Of a stretch of 40,010 bases of DNA, positions 35,935-40,010 are shown one piece after another. The DNA is from Poronia punctata (lineage: Eukaryota > Ascomycota > Sordariomycetes > Xylariales > Xylariaceae). The stretch's first letter is position 1; each line of letters begins with the position of its first letter. The translations under genes were made by a program, and so were the position numbers. The notes under the pieces are model-generated. The model worked only from the letters and a program-made list of their open reading frames with translations, ran no database searches and was not told the DNA's origin. The DNA lies in NCBI GenBank assembly GCA_022579005.1, contig MU401750.1:1-40010 (forward strand), given 5' to 3'.

Positions 35935-37368
35935 TTATTTCGTAGACAAAACAACACCAAGCGCGACACCCACTGCGACAAGAACAACGAGGGTACATAT
36001 ACCCGCGATAATCTTTGCTTTTTTCGAGAATCGTCTGCGTTTCGTCTTCGGCTTCGACTTCAGCTTCGTCGTCTCCACCGCCATCTGTTTTTCCCGCGTC
36101 CCGACAGGACCATAGGCATTACGCTCGACATCCTCTTCGTCATCATCATCATCGCTATACCACCATCCCGACCGCTGTTCCCCTGGGGCATGGATAGGCG
36201 TGTGCGAGTCCGCCATGCTGACGCGCGGTGAGGCGATGTAGGAGTCGTCGGGGCCGAACTGACTTGTCGAAGATACCGATTCCTTGTTCGCTACATGGTG
36301 GTGGTGATGGTGGCCGTATGAAGACCCCTGAGACCGATGGACGTAGTGCTGTGTATGTGTATGTGCCATGGACGGCTTCTGCAGAGGCCAGTCAACTTGT
36401 TCGGTCCCGGCGTGCACAACTGCTGGTAAACTGCTGACGCTTCCGGCTGCTCCTCCTCCGATGTTGTTGTTGTTGTTATTCGCTGCAAAAAATGGCCCCA
36501 CTGGATTGGATAATGCCCTGCTCCTGCTTTGTGGCAAGCTGGGACTTCGCAATCGGGGTACCTGTATCTGGACCTGGATTGCCGGCTGTTGTTGATGTGG
36601 TTCCTCGACGAGCGGCGTGGGCTTCGGAGTCGCCTCATCCTCTAAATACGCGTCGATACTCGTTTGTGCCCCGGGACCGCCATAATCACCGGCTTCCGGA
36701 ACTGGCAACCCTGGAAGAACGGATGACCAACGGGTCATGGTCGGTGTGCGAGGCGAAGAAGAAGAAGTAGCAGCGGGCACGACTGTGCTCGTAGTCACTT
36801 GTGAATATATCGAGCTTACCGGACGTGCTGGTTGTCCGCTCGCTGTTGGAGTTTGTAACGAGATTGGCGACACTATGTCGACGGGACTTTTCCGTTGTAT
36901 AATTCCTTCCTCGCTGTGTGGCGGCATAGGGAATAATGAAGGCGAAGGTGAGATAGGTGTTGGATTTGCCGCCGCCGCCGTTTTCGTTGTCGTCATGGAA
37001 GAAGATGAAGAAGAAGAAGTCGTCGTCGTCGTCGCAGGCGTTTCCTCCACCGCTGCAAGTTCCTTTCCCGAGGAAAAAAGAGGCATGGGTACCAGTGGAG
37101 AGTTGCACTTAGTCGGTACTCTCGACTTTAACCTATCCAAATCTGATCTTTTCGAAGCAGAGGATTTGCGAAGATGGTGTTTTTGTTGTTGTGTTTGTGG
37201 GTAGTTCTGGACCAAGACCTTGGGGATGATAGGAGACTCGGTCATCTCGCCATCATCCTGTGGGAAATATCCCAAAATCAGCATCGTGAAATATACACCT
37301 CAATAGTTTGATTGATATCGGGATAAAAGCAAACGTACCCGACTAAGGTTAATATGTGTGTTATTCAT
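35935..37368 (-). CDS. Low-complexity tail-anchored membrane protein, unknown function
   Basis: I propose two exons, 37368-37339 (MNNTHINLSR, ACCATGA context, GTACGT donor) and 37257-35935 (acceptor TTCCCACAG), giving 450 residues. The alternative is to start inside exon 2 at 37245 or to read through from 37284. Most of the protein is disordered: Thr/Ser runs near the N-terminus, Pro/Ser-rich middle, Gln and Asn runs, HHHHHH, and an acidic DDDDDEED segment. The C-terminus has a Lys/Arg-rich stretch (KPKTKRRRFSKKAK) directly before one helix (about 426-447, IIAGICTLVVLVAVGVALGVVL) and ends STK. That layout fits a tail-anchored or single-pass protein with a cytosolic N-terminus. I recognise no domain. 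Coding is supported by a long frame, coherent composition and clean splice sites; function is unknown. Confidence 0.8.
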
Positions 37369-38352
37369 GGTTAAATTGATCCTCCCACTTAACCACACTC
37401 TTCTGTTTGTTGTCGCGAATTTCCCTTCCCGCGTTTGATATTCCTTTCCCTTCTTCTTCTTCCTTTTCTTTTGTGGGTTTTTTTTTTTACTGTGACGAAG
37501 GTGAGCCCGTTTACCACGACAGAAAAAAATCAAATTCTACGACGACGAGGTGAAGAAAAAAGACCAGAGAAGAAACTCAAAGCAAACCCCCAGCCCTAGC
37601 TGGCTGGCTAGGGGCGGGGATGCATAGTCTTTCTATACCAACCCATCAAGCCGATCATCATCCTCATTCTTATTTTCGTTTCTGTCCTACTAAACATTTT
37701 GGTAAGACGGTGACATCGTGAATTCCTTCCAAATGTGTTTATAATTAGAAACCAGCAGAACCCACCCCTTATGTCATCTCCTAACCCCCTTTAGGTAGCT
37801 GCACACCTTGGCTCAAACCAAATCCAGTTAGACAACCGGCACAAGCTTCAGAAGTTCAAGGGTTGCCAAAGTCTCGTCTTTGCCTAATGGCGCAAGTCCC
37901 TTGTGCTCATGTGGCTTTTTGTCCAAATAATTGCCTATTTTAGACAGGTAACGTGGGAGATCTTTTTTACCTTCTTCTACTTACCTAGTGAGTATCGTCT
38001 ATATCTTTCTTTTTTTATACACTTCCCCCTTCATTGCACGTGGTTGACCTATATTCGATCTTCACTGCTGTTCTGTGCTGTCGCCATTCTTTCTAGCTTA
38101 GCCTCACCTAGCTAGCCTCTTTATAGAAAGTAGGTATGCTGAAGAAGAAACTAGGCACCTAGGTAGTAGTAGTAGAATATTAACGTCTATCTTAGGTGGG
38201 TCAGGCACTCTAGGTAGGCAGGTTGGAGTCTGGACAGATAGTTCCCGCCGATTAAAACCAAGACAATCATTAGTCTACATAGAGAATCAAAATATAACCT
38301 TTTTGACGTCAAGAAATCATCTATTAATATTCTATAGGAATAGACTCGGCAC
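37369..38352. other. Gene-free stretch upstream of the tail-anchored protein gene
   Basis: The left end is the promoter and 5' leader of the minus-strand gene. It includes a strong pyrimidine tract on the plus strand (about 37436-37490, purine-rich in the transcript sense). Further right are ordinary sequence and AGGTAGG/CCTACC words (for example 38213-38222). No frame longer than about 80 codons has recognisable features. Confidence 0.5.
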
Positions 38353-38360
38353 CTTTTACG

Positions 38361-38416
38361 TAGCCTACCTACGTCTACCTTGAAAAATTCCTACATCTAA
38401 GGAGTTCCCTACTTAG
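38361..38416. repeat. Left terminal inverted repeat of the MITE
   Basis: Begins TAGCCTACCTACG and ends near CCTACTTAG. It pairs with 38745-38801 and is preceded by the direct repeat CTTTTACG at 38353-38360. Confidence 0.85.
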
Positions 38417-38744
38417 GGCCTAATACTCAACGCCAGCGTGCAGATCGCAACGCAGCGTTTTTTGCCCAAGTATTCCAAAGAAAAATAACTTGACTTGCTA
38501 CCTACATACATGTATACCTATACCTACTACCTATACCTGCTACCTTTTCTTATTAACCTAGGACTTATATACACCTTATTGCAAACATACATTTTAAAGT
38601 ACCTAGCAAAAATAAATATACGTAGGCCGGCCTACTTATACGTAGGTGCTACTTATGTTAATAACAATTAAAGTCATTAATCTAAGAGGTACATGCTAAG
38701 GCGATGTACCAAAAAATCATGTAAAAGGAGGGATCTAATGTGTA

Positions 38745-38801
38745 CTAAGTAGAGAAACTCTATAGATGTAGGAATTTTTTAAGGTAGACGTAGGTGGGCT
38801 A
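38745..38801. repeat. Right terminal inverted repeat of the MITE
   Basis: Reverse complement of the left arm; its outer end reads CGTAGGTGGGCTA. It is followed immediately by CTTTTACG at 38802-38809. Confidence 0.85.
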
Positions 38802-38809
38802 CTTTTACG

Positions 38810-39734
38810 TATAACATCAAACCTAACGCAGATCCCTGATACAACCCCGCTAACCTTACAGACCATCTTATTTAAGTAGGCAACTTCCAAATATGAGGTA
38901 CCTAGTCTAGATAGTCTAGTCTAATCTATCTAACCTTAGAAGAAGATAAAAAGCACCAAAGAAGGAAGAAAGAAGTACGACGTTACCTGCCTCTCTAACG
39001 ACAACCTCTCACCTGACCCTACAAGTGAGTAACCTAAGTAAGTGCTTTAGATATCCTAGAGTGCCTAACCTAAGTAGATAGTGGCAGTGTATACCTACTT
39101 TATATACTTTACCTATTTCTTATCGGCAACACTGCCTTAAAGTTATTTCCTTTGTGCAGAGGGAGTTCGCACCTCGTATTTGCAGGTGTATACAGCATAG
39201 AACCAACAGGTTAATCCTATCTAACCCCTTTATTTAAAGGGCTGTTTCTAACACCTGTAGCCTTCTGATTGGCTAGGTCCTATTACATGAACGTCCCGTG
39301 TAACAGCCTCCACATCCCACACCACCACCTTTAACCAAGGTCTACCCCTTACGCTACAACCCTGCTCCACATCCGCTGCCAAGGCTAAAAAGTAACATTT
39401 GTTTGTTAGGACTCTATATAACATACAAGGTCAATCTCTAGCCCTCGCAGCGGGCGCGCAGCATAGTTATGGCCCTTGGTCAACAAAGTGTGTGCCAATT
39501 AACCTTAAACCCCCTACTAACCAAGCTAATCTACAGAGTAGGCTATTCCCAGGTCCATTTCCAAGGTCCGTTTCCAAGGCTCTGTTTTCAAAGCTGTTTC
39601 CAAGGCTTTGTTTTCAAAGCTCTGTTTCCTGTGACGGCCGCCCTATGCCGAGAGCAGGGATCCTGATGGCCCGAGCTTCTAGATGGGACTTCATCAGAGA
39701 TCTTGTTAGATCCAACAGGTCATAAGACAACAAG
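38810..39734. other. Gene-free stretch between the MITE and the right AT-rich block
   Basis: Contains CCTAACCTAAG-like words near 39033-39075 and a CCAAT-type GATTGGCT at about 39267. A 108-codon plus-strand frame (39399-39725) spans the minisatellite below and has no recognisable domain. Nothing here can be supported as a gene. It may be decayed repeat sequence on the edge of the AT-rich block. Confidence 0.45.
39558..39630. repeat. Minisatellite with a 12-14-bp unit
   Basis: About five to six degenerate units of the form TTTYCAARGCTSTG follow each other. TTTCCAAGG starts recur at 39558, 39571 and 39597, with TTTTCAAAGC variants between. Two variants alternate, giving a 26-bp higher-order period. 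The interval is non-coding as far as I can tell. Confidence 0.8.
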
Positions 39735-40010
39735 AATTAATATAATGCCTACACAGTAGAAGTTATATAGCTATAGTAAGGACTACTATAAAGAAAAAAG
39801 TCCTCTTATAAAAGGTTTCTTTTTACTTATTTAGTATGTACAAATTTTGTAAAGAAAAGAAGTTTTATTTTTTTATGCGTATATTAATTAATATATATAA
39901 TTTAGCTATTTATATTAGTTTTAATAATTAAAAGTTTTATATTGCTTATTATTATTATTAAAGCTTAATAGTATAGCAACTTAGCAATAATAGTATTAGC
40001 TAATAAAATT
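39735..40010. repeat. Start of a second AT-rich, RIP-like block
   Basis: From about 39735 the sequence turns sharply AT-rich, with TA-dominated words and AGC/GCT as the main remaining G/C context, like the block at the left end. It continues to the window edge. The window's genes therefore sit on an ordinary-composition island of about 35 kb between two AT-rich blocks. Confidence 0.75.

Larger units (their letters stand above)
38361..38801. mobile_element. hAT-like MITE, 441 bp
   Basis: The left arm 38361-38416 and right arm 38745-38801 are inverted repeats of 56-57 bp (outer end TAGCCYACCTACGTCTACC), with about five mismatches and one indel. They enclose about 330 bp without coding capacity. 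The 8-bp CTTTTACG directly abuts both outer ends (38353-38360 and 38802-38809), exactly where a target-site duplication should be. Eight-base duplications and TAG...CTA ends are typical of the hAT superfamily. Size, lack of an open frame and AT-rich interior fit a non-autonomous MITE. The interior also has a 14-bp palindrome (GTAGGCCGGCCTAC, about 38622). hAT membership is inferred; repeats and duplication are seen directly. Confidence 0.85.

Noticed and set aside
1..40010. CRISPR arrays, operons and ribosome-binding sites
   Set aside because: The genome is clearly eukaryotic with spliceosomal introns, and none of the tandem repeats shows alternating unique spacers.

Overview
The window is chromosomal DNA from a filamentous ascomycete (Pezizomycotina, most like a sordariomycete). 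The evidence is short spliceosomal introns with GTANG/GTGAG donors and CTAAC- or CTGAT-like branch sites, a fungal Zn2Cys6 regulator, orthologues of Ipi3, Rsr1/Rap1 and Scw1/Whi3, and very AT- and TpA-rich blocks of the kind left by repeat-induced point mutation (RIP). I cannot name the genus.

Layout. Bases 1 to about 4840 are an AT-rich, gene-free block with a 201-bp tandem repeat near its left end. It stops abruptly about 270 bp before IPI3 (+, two exons). IPI3 converges on an eight-exon RSR1/RAP1-type small GTPase gene (-), whose last exon ends in a CIIL prenylation box. About 6.7 kb without a recognisable gene follows, then the single-exon RNA-binding protein gene scw1/WHI3-like (-). From about 18.4 to 29.3 kb there is no supportable gene; this stretch holds a short LTR-type element (26638-27472, 4-bp target duplication GTCA). 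Next come a three-exon SGNH-hydrolase-like type II membrane protein gene (+), a convergent spacer with a 93-bp tandem duplication, a six-exon Zn2Cys6 transcription factor gene (-), and a two-exon gene for a low-complexity tail-anchored protein (-). The last 2.6 kb is non-coding. It carries a 441-bp hAT-like MITE (38361-38801, 57-bp inverted repeats, 8-bp direct repeats CTTTTACG), a 13-bp-unit minisatellite, and the start of another AT-rich block at about 39735.

How the genes relate. They do not form a metabolic cluster. IPI3 is a housekeeping ribosome-biogenesis gene. RSR1 and the Scw1/Whi3 homologue both fit control of polarity, morphogenesis and the cell wall. The transcription factor, the SGNH protein and the tail-anchored protein have no evident shared pathway. 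The intergenic DNA is littered with AGGTAGGTA/TACCTACCT motifs. The exon models were built by eye from splice sites, reading phase and remembered family conservation; no alignment or search was run. I did not find a convincing new multi-gene system. The two small transposable elements are the most interesting finds.
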